A DNA stretch of 64,000 nt from UBA1847 sp942492205 (lineage in GTDB: Bacteria > Pseudomonadota > Gammaproteobacteria > Steroidobacterales > Woeseiaceae). The stretch's first letter is position 1, and each line of letters opens with the position of its first letter. Shown here piece after piece: positions 45,782-55,004 of the stretch. The position numbers and the translations under genes were made by a program. The DNA is taken from the NCBI GenBank assembly GCA_942492205.1, contig CALODT010000001.1:1860001-1924000 (forward strand). Direction: 5' to 3'. The notes beneath the pieces are model-generated. The model saw only the letters and a program-made list of their open reading frames with translations, was not told the DNA's origin and did not search any database.

Positions 45782-47536
45782 TCAGTCAAGCTGGCTCGGC
45801 ACGAACTCCGTCATGATGGCTTCCTTGAGGATGTCGGGCGGTAACATCCCTTGCGCGAGGATGAAGTCGTGATAGGCCTTCTGGTCAAATTGCTCACGCA
45901 ACTTCAGTTCGGTCTGGGTACGCAGGGCCTGCATCTTGTTATAGCCGTAATAGTAAGCGGTCGCCTGTCCCGGCATCCGGTAGGTATAGCGTTCAACCTC
46001 GTTCTGGGCCCACGATTCCCCGATGGCTATATCGTTGACGATCAGGCTCTTGGCTTCCTCGGGTGTTATCAGGCCGAGGTTCAGCATCGGGTCGAGGAAC
46101 ATTCGCGCTGCGCGCATCAACCGATATTGCAGGCTGATCAACTGTCCCTCCAGCGGCAGGTAGGGGCGCATGACGGCTTCGGCGTACAGCCCCCAGCCTT
46201 CGACGTTTGCGCTGTTGAAAGCAAACACCGCGCGAGCGATGGAAACGCCGGACTCGATAATGCTCGAGAACTGCATCTCATGTCCGGGCCGGGCCTCATG
46301 TGCCGTCAGTGTCCATGCCCCGGCTGCATAGGTATCGTCGGTCTGCTGCCAGCTGCCATCCTCGTATTGCGTCAACAGCGGAATCACAAACGAGGGATAC
46401 TCACCGGTATTGCCGAGCAGCCGTGGTACATCGAGATGCGGCGCGGGCTGTGCCGCAGTCTCGGCGGCCGAGGCTATGCGTATACCGGCATCGCGCTGCG
46501 GCAAGGTAATTATGTTCTCGCGAACGATAATTTCTTCAATGTCCCGCAGCACGCTATTGTAGTGATCCAGCAACTTGTCGCCGTCAATCGCACCGTCGCG
46601 CTTCAACAAGGCTATAACTTCCCGAAAATCCTGCGTGTCATAGCCTTTCTCGGCCGCTACCAGTGGCGCCAGCGACTCCATCTCGTTGCGAATATCCATG
46701 TAACCTTTTGTCGCCTGCTCGATCAGGTCGAGCGGTGCGGCATCGACGCCCCAGTTGCGCAGTGCGTCCTCGTACAGCGCCGCCGGGAGACGATAGTCAT
46801 CCCGACTTCGCGGCAGAATCTCGGCCCGCACCCAGTCATTGTAGGCGCGCAGCTGTCCCGCCAGCGTCGCGTAGCTTTCCTGCCAGCCTTCCAGGTCCGT
46901 ATCGTCGAGCAGCTGCTCAATGCCTGTCACAAAGGACTCGGCGCGCTCGAGATCCTGCTCGACCTCGCCGCGGAAGGGCCCGATCAGACCGTCGGTATCG
47001 AATCGTTCCCGGGTACGCTCGATGGCAAGCTCGGTCAGCGGCGTGGCGCCGTCGACCCGTCCGGCATACTTGTCGATCCGCACCAATGCCGAGGGGTATC
47101 GGTCTCGTGACACCTGCGGGTCGATCAGGCCCCGCACCCCGAAGAACACGGTCTGCGAGATATTGAAATAAGGCAGCATGCGCTCACGATTGAGACGGGA
47201 CGTCCGGATGTTGTCCTCGACGGCCTTGATCAGAATGCCGATATCCTGGCGCACCCGGCTGTTGTCTTCCTCGTCGAGCCTGCGCTCAAGCTCCGCCAGC
47301 ACTGCTTCCGATGCCGCGATGCCGCGCTCGTAGATGTCCGGACCCAGATCGAGTATCTCCTCATCGAGCCCGTCGACGCCAAGGCTGCCCGCTCCCTCGG
47401 GGTTGAACTTCGCCAGGACATCGAGGACGACCTTGGCATGCTGGTTGCTCTTATCGACCCAGCTCACGTCCGATTCGGCGGATGTCGCCGGGCTCAGAAA
47501 GACCAGCATGATTAACAGTGGCAGCAGCTTGTGCAT
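45782..47536 (-). CDS. DUF885 family exported protein (putative zinc peptidase)
   Basis: 584 residues with a signal peptide (ends PATSA). The motif HEARPGHEMQ (HExxPGHxxQ, about 414-423) and the downstream EGWGLYAEAVM motif are the DUF885 family pattern and resemble zinc-peptidase active sites. Helix-rich throughout. The start is ATG at 47536 with GGAG ahead; the longer open frame runs into the upstream gene. Likely a periplasmic or outer-envelope carboxypeptidase-like enzyme; substrate unknown. Confidence 0.88.
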   Translation of the reverse strand: MHKLLPLLIMLVFLSPATSAESDVSWVDKSNQHAKVVLDVLAKFNPEGAGSLGVDGLDEEILDLGPDIYERGIAASEAVLAELERRLDEEDNSRVRQDIGILIKAVEDNIRTSRLNRERMLPYFNISQTVFFGVRGLIDPQVSRDRYPSALVRIDKYAGRVDGATPLTELAIERTRERFDTDGLIGPFRGEVEQDLERAESFVTGIEQLLDDTDLEGWQESYATLAGQLRAYNDWVRAEILPRSRDDYRLPAALYEDALRNWGVDAAPLDLIEQATKGYMDIRNEMESLAPLVAAEKGYDTQDFREVIALLKRDGAIDGDKLLDHYNSVLRDIEEIIVRENIITLPQRDAGIRIASAAETAAQPAPHLDVPRLLGNTGEYPSFVIPLLTQYEDGSWQQTDDTYAAGAWTLTAHEARPGHEMQFSSIIESGVSIARAVFAFNSANVEGWGLYAEAVMRPYLPLEGQLISLQYRLMRAARMFLDPMLNLGLITPEEAKSLIVNDIAIGESWAQNEVERYTYRMPGQATAYYYGYNKMQALRTQTELKLREQFDQKAYHDFILAQGMLPPDILKEAIMTEFVPSQLD

Positions 47537-47598
47537 GGGTTGCTTCTCCAGTGATTCGGGAATAACTCGGTTTAGATGCACGACGAGCCCGAATGGAT

Positions 47599-48615
47599 TC
47601 AAGGTGCAGCGCCAATCTCCAGCACTTTGGCGCCGCGAACATGACCAGCGCGCAGATCTGTGAGAGCCTCATTGGCATCTGCCAGCGGGTACGTCTGGAC
47701 TTCGACACGCAAGGGGATTTCGGCGGCGATCGGCAGGAAAGCCTCGATATCCGCTTGCGTAACATTGGCCACCGACTTGATCTCTTTTTCCATCCAGAGG
47801 TGCTGTTCGTAGTCGATCCCGGCCATCAGGTGCCGATCGGAGGATTCCTTGCGAATCGCGTTAATGACGAGCCTGCCACCCGGACGCAGCTGCTGCAACG
47901 CACACAGTACGGGTTTCCAGGCTGGTGTGGTGTCGATAATTGCATGCGGCGGAACCGGCGGCTCGTCCGTCGTATCACCGCTCCAGTTCGCGCCGAGCTC
48001 CATGGCGAAAGCGCGTTCGGCGGCACTGCGCGCGAACACGAAAACCTGCCCATGTGGGTAAAGGTGCCGAGCCAGCTGCAAGACCAGGTGCCCGGAGCCG
48101 CCAAATCCCGTCAGGCCCAACACCTGTCCATCTTGCAGCTTCGCAAGTCGCAGCGATCGGTATCCGACAGCGCCCGCACACAACAGCGGCGCCGCCTCGG
48201 CGTCAGTGAAAACATCCGGGATCGGGTACGCGTATTGCTCAGGAACCGCAACGAACTCGGCATAGCCCCCATTCGCGTCGCGTCCTGTGGCAACGAACGC
48301 CTCGTCGATATTTTCAAGCTCACCGCCACAAGAACGATAGATCCAGCCAACACCGACCCTTTGCCCGATCTCGTGGCGCCGACAGTCAGCACCCGCTGCC
48401 TCGACTCGCCCGACAATTTCGTGACCAGGCACAACAGGATATTTCCTGGGTGGCGTGCGGCCTTCGATCTCGTCGAGTTCCGTGTGGCAAACACCGCAAG
48501 CCAGAACCCGGATCAGAATCTCGTCCGGCCCGGGCACCGGCCGCGGCAGGTTCGCAAGCTGCAACGGACCTGACGCGCCTGTTGCAGCAGGTGCCGTCAA
48601 CAACATTGCCCGCAT
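47599..48615 (-). CDS. Zinc-dependent alcohol dehydrogenase (MDR family), structural-zinc loop lost
   Basis: 338 residues. Catalytic-zinc ligands are present in CGVCHTELDEIEG (Cys40, about 43-50) and GHEIVGRV. The nucleotide-binding GFGGSGHL and the C-terminal SVANVTQADIEAFL of the AdhP-like subgroup are also seen. Where this family has a structural-zinc loop CG-x-C-x2-C-x7-C, only RSCGGELENIDEAFVATGRD appears. Three of the four structural cysteines are missing in an in-frame gap of about five codons. Some members lack this zinc naturally, so the enzyme may still be active on primary alcohols. It is well placed to act after AlkB, which is only inference. Confidence 0.88.
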   Translation of the reverse strand: MRAMLLTAPAATGASGPLQLANLPRPVPGPDEILIRVLACGVCHTELDEIEGRTPPRKYPVVPGHEIVGRVEAAGADCRRHEIGQRVGVGWIYRSCGGELENIDEAFVATGRDANGGYAEFVAVPEQYAYPIPDVFTDAEAAPLLCAGAVGYRSLRLAKLQDGQVLGLTGFGGSGHLVLQLARHLYPHGQVFVFARSAAERAFAMELGANWSGDTTDEPPVPPHAIIDTTPAWKPVLCALQQLRPGGRLVINAIRKESSDRHLMAGIDYEQHLWMEKEIKSVANVTQADIEAFLPIAAEIPLRVEVQTYPLADANEALTDLRAGHVRGAKVLEIGAAP

Positions 48616-48667
48616 CCGACTGCTCCTTTACGCCCCGATTCGCACAGTATAAGGTTCTCGCTCATTC

Positions 48668-49281
48668 ATGGTGCAATTACCGAGTATGCAAACTTCGACA
48701 CTCCCGCCCGCGGTGCTGGCTGAAATGCACAGCGCTTGCGAGGCAGAACCGGCACTCCTCAACAGCGAGCGGATCGAGAAACAATTCGGCAGCTGCGGCA
48801 TTGCCGTTCTTTCCAGCGAGGCAGGCCTGCGCCGCTCCAGTGTCTACAGTGTGCATGGCGAGGAACAGGTCTGCAGGACGTATGCCATCGTGAGTTTCGC
48901 GGAGCAACATGAAGAATGGTATCGCGAAGAACACGCGAAGATCCTGGCTGGAAATTCGATAGGTGCGGTATTCCGGTCGCATGGCTGGGATGTCCATAAA
49001 CAGACGCTGTACATCGGGAGTCTGCCGTCGCCTGACCGGCGCGCCGCGGTCTGCGAATTGATGCGGCTCGGCGAAACGGGCGACCTTGCTTTGCATGTCT
49101 ATCAGCTGCTGCTCGCTCGTGAAGCACAGGTGTTCGAGTACGCGACAATCATGTCGAAACACATCACCCCGACTACCTGTCCGAAAGCGATTGTCACGAC
49201 TTGTACGAATACGACGAAGCGACGGCTTTGTCGCCCGGACTGTTGCCGAACTTACCTGGTGCTGGTGGCCGGGGCAAGTAA
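48668..49281 (+). CDS. Hypothetical protein, frameshifted near its C-terminus
   Basis: Encodes about 200 residues of a soluble protein (LPPAVLAEMHSACEAEPALLNSERIEKQFGSCGIAVL; SSVYSVHGEEQVCRTYAIVSF; EYATI). The open frame as written runs on to 49822 and fuses it to the next gene. Near 49158 the other frame resumes conserved-looking sequence, HHPDYLSESDCHDLYEYDEATALSPGLLPN, to TAA at 49279. Restoring one missing base makes a separate 204-residue protein. Divergent from the alcohol dehydrogenase gene. Function not known to me. Confidence 0.7.
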
Positions 49282-49348
49282 TGCTGCGGGTTTGTCGAAT
49301 ACCAGCAATAGGACTAAACTCACCCCACTGTTTACCGGAGAGCGGATA

Positions 49349-49822
49349 GTGAAACGACATAATGTATTGCGCCTGATAATGCCGGCACTGCTGTTGCTGG
49401 GCTCTGTGACAGCTTACGCGCAGACGGACCAACAGGTCAGCGACCAGGCCGACGTCTGGGCGAAGATCGAACAACAATGGAACTCGGTTGAAGACGAGGA
49501 CGCCAAGTGGGTCGACAAGATGCTGACCGATGATTTCTCCGGTTGGGGCAAGGAGTCACCGGCACCGCGAACCAAGGCATCGACCAAGATGTGGACCCGT
49601 TTTGGCAACGAAAACAGCAAGATGCTCGCACACGAGCTGTATCCCTTGTCGATCGTTGTGCATAAGGACGTGGCCATAGCACATTACCTGTATTCAAGGG
49701 CGGACCGGCCGAAGACCAAGGACGCCAAGACAGAGTCATCAAACGGGCGCTATACGGACGTTCTTGTGCGAACCGATGACGGCTGGAAGTTCATCGCCTG
49801 GTCGGGCGGCGCCGACGACTGA
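49349..49822 (+). CDS. Exported SnoaL-like / DUF4440-type protein
   Basis: 157 residues starting GTG 49349, with a signal peptide (ends AYAQ) and a nuclear-transport-factor-2-like fold pattern (WAKIEQQWNSVEDEDAKWVDKMLTDDFSGWG ... GRYTDVLVRTDDGWKFIAWSGG). DUF4440/SnoaL-like proteins are small binding or enzymatic scaffolds of varied function. The upstream GGAG at 49337 supports this start. It is merged with the preceding gene only because of the frameshift there. Confidence 0.75.
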   Translation: MKRHNVLRLIMPALLLLGSVTAYAQTDQQVSDQADVWAKIEQQWNSVEDEDAKWVDKMLTDDFSGWGKESPAPRTKASTKMWTRFGNENSKMLAHELYPLSIVVHKDVAIAHYLYSRADRPKTKDAKTESSNGRYTDVLVRTDDGWKFIAWSGGADD

Positions 49823-49944
49823 TCCCGGCTGGGCGCCGCCCGCCGGAAATGCCTCCCGGCGGTTAAGCGCCGGTTCAGCTTAACGGCGCTACCATGAGCA
49901 TCAACATGGAGAGGTCCGCAAGAATCACTGGACCGGGAGGCCCT

Positions 49945-51587
49945 ATGAAAGACCGACTGATAGCCGAATTTGGACTGGCAAGAACTGCAGCCGCGCTAAT
50001 CGCGTTACTGGCGCTTCCGGTAGCCGCATGGGCGCAAGTTCCGGTCGATGAAAACGGTGAAATCATCGGCAACGTCGACACGCTGAGCGCCGAAGCAGCG
50101 ACTGGCGGAGAGGATATTCCGCTGCTGTCGTCCGTCGACCTGGAAGAACTGGTCGGCCCCATTGCCCTGTACCCGGATGACCTCCTCGCAATCGTTTTGC
50201 CTGCCGCGGCCTATCCGCTGCAGATCGTCGACGCGGCGCGCTTCCTCGAGGCGCTGGAAGACGATCCTTCGCTCGAACCGGATCCTGACTGGGACGATTC
50301 GGTCGTCGCTTTGACCAACTATCCCGAAGTCATCGAGCTCTTGAATGACGATATCGACTGGACCTGGCGACTCGGTGAGGCCGTTGTTTCTCAGCAGGCG
50401 GATGTCGTCGCTGCGATCGAGACATTTCGTGATCGCGCTTACGCGGCCGGTAACCTGAAGAGCGACTCCTACCAGAACGTGTCTCGAATGACGATGGTGT
50501 CATCGAGATTACGCCGGTTTCCGAGGACGTTATTTACGTGCCTTACTACGAACCGGAGCGGGTCGTCGTTTACCAGCCCCGCCCTGCCTATTACTACTAC
50601 CCGCGCCCGTACCCGGTCTATTACTACCCGTACTCGTCAGCGTTCGCGTTTGATCGCGGGTATTTCTGGGGTGTAACGACAGCGTTCTCAATCGGTTGGT
50701 ACACCAACAGCCTGAACGTATTTCATCACAGCTACTACGGGCATCCCTATTATGGCCGTTCGTATTACGACCGCTGGTGGTACCGCAGGCCGACCATCAA
50801 TATTTACAACAATCACTATGTCGGCGGAAATACCAGGATAACGGTGAATCGCTACAACCGCGGTGACCGCTGGCAGCCGCGCAGTGACCGGCGCGAGCAC
50901 CTGTCCGACAGGCGCATCACGCGCAACCGAAGCTACCCGATACCGCGCCGCTCGGACGCCCCGGCCTCCGTATCGAGCACGGCGGCGGGCGCACGACAGG
51001 CGAGAATCGACCAGACCCGTCGGCAACAGCAGAATCGCGAGAACCGCGAGCCGATCGCTTTCCGCGAACGACCACGCACCGCGACCGTTAACCGCAATGC
51101 ACGCTCGACCACCAGCGGTCGCAGCGACGTGGCCCGGCGAGCACCGGCGCGCGATACGGCGACCGACGTGCGCACGCGACGCGATACAAACGTGGCAGAA
51201 CGTCGGACCGGCGAGCGCCGCACCGAGCCCACGAACCGCGTGCTAAAGCAGCCCCGCTCCGAACCGACGCCGAAGCTGCGTAGGCCCGAGCCGGTCGCTC
51301 AGGCACGCCGCGGTGAGACAGTACGTTCCACCCGACGCTCAGGCTCTGTCGTTGCACCCGGCCGCACTACGCCGACGGTGCGCTCTGCGCGCAGGGCAGA
51401 AACACCCGTCCGGCCGCAACGCTCGCAGCCTGCACGCAACGTCGTCAGAAAGGCACCGGCCAGGCAAGCTGATGTACGTCAGCAACAGCCACGTCAACAG
51501 CAGGCGGCCCCACGAAAGTCTGCACCGGCGAAAGAATCACGGCAGGCGCCTGACCGGGGCACCCAGCGACGCCGGCAAAGGGACTAG
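49945..51587 (+). CDS. DUF3300 family exported protein with long basic disordered tail, frameshifted
   Basis: Signal peptide (ends WAQV), then the DUF3300 domain (SVDLEELVGPIALYPDDLLAIVLPAAAYPLQIVDAARFLEAL). Near 50487 the frame must shift by one missing base so that YQNVS continues NDDGVIEITPVSEDVIYVPYYEPERVVVYQPRP. After a tyrosine-rich, probably beta-strand segment (PYYGRSYYDRWWYRRP), the remaining 220 residues are rich in Arg, Pro, Ser, Thr and Gln and look disordered. Start ATG 49945 has GGGAGG ahead; total about 547 residues. The domain is of unknown function, associated with the cell envelope. A 7-bp inverted repeat GTTAAGC/GCTTAAC (49862-49884) lies upstream. Confidence 0.82.
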
Positions 51588-51727
51588 GGCTTTTCCACCG
51601 GCTCGCTAGCGTCGTTGGATTTGGCAGCCGCAGCTCTTTCAGACGTCAGCTCCCAGGCGATGTAAGCAATACTTCCTGCCGCAACAAGGGCAAGCAGTAC
51701 GGAGACGATGGCGACGACGGTTCCCAT
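51584..51727 (-). CDS. Small single-helix membrane protein (47 residues)
   Basis: Starts MGTVVAIVSVLLALVAAGSI, one hydrophobic helix, then a polar, charged tail ending EPVEKP. Its ATG (51727) overlaps the stop of the Arc-type gene upstream by one base, and its stop shares a CTAG with the convergent DUF3300 gene, so it fits exactly between two genes. Third gene of SPFH-Arc-small protein. No homologue recognised. Confidence 0.6.
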   Translation of the reverse strand: MGTVVAIVSVLLALVAAGSIAYIAWELTSERAAAAKSNDASEPVEKP

Positions 51728-51921
51728 CAATCCATGCTACCACCGCCCTCGTCCTGGCCCGGTGGCAATCGCTTCGGCAACCGACCGGCATCCTGCAGCG
51801 CAGCTCGCAAGACGAACTCGATCTGCGCGTTGAGACTGCGCAGATCGTCCCTGGCCCAGCGCTGCATCGCTTCGAGCGTGTTCTCGTCTATCCGCAGCGC
51901 GAAAGACTTGCGTTTCGCCAT
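51727..51921 (-). CDS. Arc-type ribbon-helix-helix DNA-binding protein
   Basis: 64 residues: a basic beta strand KRKSFALRID, then helices ENTLEAMQRWARDDLRSLNAQIEFVLRAAL, the ribbon-helix-helix fold of Arc/MetJ repressors, and a short tail. GGGGAGAG precedes the ATG at 51921. It follows the SPFH gene and overlaps the next gene by one base. Two TGATATCA half-sites upstream of the SPFH gene make it a likely autorepressor. Confidence 0.85.
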   Translation of the reverse strand: MAKRKSFALRIDENTLEAMQRWARDDLRSLNAQIEFVLRAALQDAGRLPKRLPPGQDEGGGSMD

Positions 51922-51958
51922 GGTCTCTCCCCGGGGGCCTGCCGCTAGCGCCGCTCGA

Positions 51959-52828
51959 TCATGTGTATAGCGATCCCGTATTGAGCACCGGCTGTGCGCT
52001 TTCCTCGCTGCACAGCACGACCAGCAGATTGCTGACCATTGCGGCCTTGCGCTCCTCGTCCAGTTCCACGACATTGTTCTCGCGCAACTCATCCAGCGCC
52101 ATGTCCACCATGCCGACGGCGCCACGTACGATCAGCCGGCGTGCCGCGATAATGGCAGAAGCCTGCTGCCGGCGGAGCATCGCATTGGCGATTTCCGGCG
52201 CGTAGGCCAGGTGGCTGATGCGCGCTTCGATCACCGTTACGCCAGCCTGCTCGAGGCGATCCTGAATCTCTTTGCGCAGCGACTTGGCGATTTCCGCCGG
52301 GTGGCTTCGCAATGCAACGCCCTCTCCCTCATGCGGTTCATACGGATAGGTCGTCGACAGATTTCGCAACGCCGACTCACTCTGGATCTGCACGAATTCT
52401 TCGTAGTCATCCACCTCGAACAATGCCTCGGCGGTGTCGAAGACTTTCCAGACAACGACCGCCGCGATTTCGATCGGGCTGCCGTTCGAATCATTCACTT
52501 TCATCTTCGCGCTTTCGAAATTTCGAACACGGGTTGATACGGCAGTCTTTGCGAAAAACGGGTTCGCCCATTTCAGGCCGGACTCATGCGTTGTGCCTGC
52601 GTACTTGCCAAACAGTTGCAGTACTTTCGCCTCGTTGGGGTGAACCATGAACAGTCCTGCCCAGCACACCAGCACAATGATCGACGCGAGCACCGCGGCG
52701 AAAATACCGGGAACGTAAAAGGCGCGCAGCGCCAGGAATATTGCGTAGCCGGTCGCCAGCTGCGCCACCAGCAGAATCGCGATCATCAGGTACCCCGATG
52801 AGACCTTTCTCACCTGTTCTCGAAACAT
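51959..52828 (-). CDS. SPFH/Band 7 membrane protein (second SPFH in the window)
   Basis: 289 residues with two hydrophobic N-terminal helices (about 12-33 and 38-60) and an SPFH domain (VHPNEAKVLQLFGKYAGTTHESGLKWANPF, RVRNFESAKMKVNDSNGSPIEI) followed by helical EIANAMLRRQQASAIIAARRLIV. The ATG at 52828 is preferred to one two codons earlier because GGGAG sits six bases ahead. Unlike the SPFH gene at 22.5-23.4 kb it is not paired with NfeD but with an Arc-type repressor and a small membrane protein. First gene of that operon. Confidence 0.9.
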   Translation of the reverse strand: MFREQVRKVSSGYLMIAILLVAQLATGYAIFLALRAFYVPGIFAAVLASIIVLVCWAGLFMVHPNEAKVLQLFGKYAGTTHESGLKWANPFFAKTAVSTRVRNFESAKMKVNDSNGSPIEIAAVVVWKVFDTAEALFEVDDYEEFVQIQSESALRNLSTTYPYEPHEGEGVALRSHPAEIAKSLRKEIQDRLEQAGVTVIEARISHLAYAPEIANAMLRRQQASAIIAARRLIVRGAVGMVDMALDELRENNVVELDEERKAAMVSNLLVVLCSEESAQPVLNTGSLYT

Positions 52829-52856
52829 GGTCATCTCCCTCTCTTGCAGGTCATTT

Positions 52857-52892
52857 TGATATCATTATGATATCACTTTCTGAATAGCGCAA
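52857..52892 (-). promoter_or_regulatory. Promoter with two tandem TGATATCA operators
   Basis: TGATATCA occurs at 52857-52864 and 52868-52875, starts 11 bp apart, one helical turn. On the reverse strand a promoter TTGCGC (52892-52887) - 17 bp - CATAAT (52869-52864) overlaps the two operator sites and reads toward the SPFH gene. Ribbon-helix-helix dimers bind such tandem half-sites side by side, so repression by the co-encoded Arc-type protein is the obvious model. Confidence 0.7.
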
Positions 52893-52963
52893 GATCCTGG
52901 CGTAGGGACAGCCATAAGTAATTGATTCGTAGAGAAGTCTCTGTGATCGCCGGGAGCCGGCAA

Positions 52964-54316
52964 TCAGCTGCTTATGTCAAATTCTCTTGGAATTCGGCAT
53001 TCGAAACAGGCTCCGTCGGCATCCGGATTGACCAATTTCAGCGAGCCACCGTGCGCCTCCGCAACGAGGAATGCCAGGTAGAGTCCCAGCCCGGTGCCGC
53101 CCGTATCCCGGGTCCGCGACGGGTCACCGCGGTAGAATGGCTCACCGATATGCTCGGCCTGGGCGCTCGACATGCCTGGACCGTTGTCCTTGACCTGCAG
53201 AACAAGGTCATCGCCGTCCGCTTGCGCCAGCACCTCTACCCTGCCGCCCGATTCCGGTATGTACCGCATTGCGTTCGAAATCAGATTTTTCAGAAGCAGA
53301 CCGATCCTCGCGTCATCGATATCCGCGTCGAGGCACTCGGATTCGCACCGGATGACTATACGTTCACGATCACGAGCGAAGAAATCGTCGATCAGGCTCT
53401 CGATAAGCGAGCGTATATTGGTGCGCGCACGATTCAGGGGTGCATGCCGGCTGCTTAGTCGCTCGGCCTCGAGCAAGGACACCACGATCTTTTCCATCTC
53501 CGCGATTTCTACTTTCAGCGCCTCCCGATCCGCGTCGTTGTCCAGGAACTCGAGCTGCAGCCGCATGCGCGACAGGGGCGTGCGCAACTCGTGACTGATA
53601 CCCAGTAGCAACGCACGCTTTGCGTCCAGCATGTGCTGCACATCATCGGCCAGCTGGTTGATGTCAGAGGCCAGGTCTCCCAGCTGGTCGCTGCGGATAT
53701 TGCGCAGTCGGTGATCGAAATTTCCGCGCCCGATGTGCGCGGCTCCGGCACGAATGGCGCGTATGGGCTTGAACAGCCAGCTGACCGCCGCATAGCCGAT
53801 CATCAGGTAGATCAGACCGAGGCTGACAATGATCGTAATCAGGTCCGGTCCGCCGCTGACATCCGCTATTCGGGGGGAAGCGACGACAACCTGGTAGTCG
53901 TCCTGGTATATCTTCAAGAACCGATGCTTGCCTTGTACGGCGAACTCGAGACCGGCCAACTCATCGACCCAGGCGTCCTCGTCATCGCTGAATTTCGGGC
54001 TGGCACCGAACTCCAGCGTATCCAGCAACGGGAAATTTGCATCCGAGGCCCAGTCTATATCGGGCCCCAGGATCCGGATGTCCACGGGCACTCTCTGTGT
54101 AATCGCAAGGGCGCGATCTATGCGTGGTGGCGACCCAAGATCCTCACGGACATAGCTGACGTGCAGTGACAGGTGACCGCTGATCAGACCCCGGATTTCG
54201 TCGCTGTTGTAGACCCAGCGAAGCGCAACAAATGTGCCGTAAACGAAAAGCAGCGCAAGGACTAAAAAGATCGCCAGCAGCCGGAACGACAGCGACCGGG
54301 AAAGGCGTTTAAGCAT
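52964..54316 (-). CDS. Sensor histidine kinase (RstB/EnvZ-like)
   Basis: 450 residues: transmembrane helix (about 11-33), periplasmic sensor domain (about 35-155), second helix (about 158-180), HAMP (about 183-235), phosphoacceptor H242 in GISHELRTPLSRMRLQLEFLD, and an ATPase domain with NLISNAMRY (N box), DNGPGMSS (G1) and GGTGLGLYL (G2). Complete and of usual length. Overlaps the response regulator stop by 8 bases; operon RR then kinase. Ligand unknown; the sensor domain is acidic. Confidence 0.93.
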   Translation of the reverse strand: MLKRLSRSLSFRLLAIFLVLALLFVYGTFVALRWVYNSDEIRGLISGHLSLHVSYVREDLGSPPRIDRALAITQRVPVDIRILGPDIDWASDANFPLLDTLEFGASPKFSDDEDAWVDELAGLEFAVQGKHRFLKIYQDDYQVVVASPRIADVSGGPDLITIIVSLGLIYLMIGYAAVSWLFKPIRAIRAGAAHIGRGNFDHRLRNIRSDQLGDLASDINQLADDVQHMLDAKRALLLGISHELRTPLSRMRLQLEFLDNDADREALKVEIAEMEKIVVSLLEAERLSSRHAPLNRARTNIRSLIESLIDDFFARDRERIVIRCESECLDADIDDARIGLLLKNLISNAMRYIPESGGRVEVLAQADGDDLVLQVKDNGPGMSSAQAEHIGEPFYRGDPSRTRDTGGTGLGLYLAFLVAEAHGGSLKLVNPDADGACFECRIPREFDISS

Positions 54317-55004
54317 CCGCGACCGGTGCGCATACGAACGAGTAGCCGCGACCCCATATCGTCTGAATGAAACGTGGCGGCTTGACCGAGTCGCCCAGCT
54401 TCGCTCGCAAGCGGCTGATCATTATGTCGACCGAGCGCGTAAGAATCGCGGCATCTATGCCGCGCAGCTCGCTCAGAATGTCATCACGCGACAGCTTCTT
54501 GCCATGACGCTTGGCGAGAATCAACAGTAGCTCGAATTCCATCGACGTCAACTCCACCGCCTTGCCGTCAACTTCGACGGTCCTGGCATCCGCGTCAATC
54601 GTCAGTCCGTCGAAGGCCAGTTTGCCGGAAGCCGTAGCGCCCGCCTCCGACCGCCGCAGGATTGCCTGCACGCGGGCTACGAGTTCCCGGGGTTCGAACG
54701 GCTTGCCGATATAGTCGTCAGCGCCAAGTTCCAGGCCGGACACCCGGTCGATAACGTCGCCTCTTGCGGTAAGCATGATGATCGGCAGGTTGCTGGTCTT
54801 GCGGATTTCCCGGCAGATCTCGAATCCATCCTTGCCTGGCAGCATTACGTCCAGCAGCAGTAGATCCGGATCCTCGCGATTCAATCGGCGAAATCCGCTG
54901 TCCGCGTCATACGCACAGACAAGGTTGATGCCGAAGCGCTTGAAGTACGCCTGCAGCAGGTCCGAGTGCTTCTTGTCATCGTCAATCAACAGTACTTTGG
55001 TCAT
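54309..55004 (-). CDS. OmpR-family response regulator
   Basis: 231 residues: receiver domain with acidic pocket IDDDKKHSDLL, phosphoacceptor Asp52 in LLLLDVMLPGKDG, Thr near 80 (MLTARG) and Lys near 102 (YIGKPFEPREL). A C-terminal winged helix (about 135-225: LTSMEFELLLILAKRHGKKLSRDDILSELRG, RGYSFV) binds DNA. It resembles RstA/OmpR. Transcribed with the histidine kinase; target genes unknown. Confidence 0.95.
   Translation of the reverse strand: MTKVLLIDDDKKHSDLLQAYFKRFGINLVCAYDADSGFRRLNREDPDLLLLDVMLPGKDGFEICREIRKTSNLPIIMLTARGDVIDRVSGLELGADDYIGKPFEPRELVARVQAILRRSEAGATASGKLAFDGLTIDADARTVEVDGKAVELTSMEFELLLILAKRHGKKLSRDDILSELRGIDAAILTRSVDIMISRLRAKLGDSVKPPRFIQTIWGRGYSFVCAPVADA

Noticed and set aside
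45851..47110. 419-residue plus-strand open frame
   Set aside because: Antisense to the DUF885 gene, which has a signal peptide and the HExxPGHxxQ motif.
48668..49822. A single 384-residue fusion protein
   Set aside because: Its middle part is low in any conserved pattern, a stop lies in the other frame after HHPDYL, and a signal-peptide protein starts inside it.
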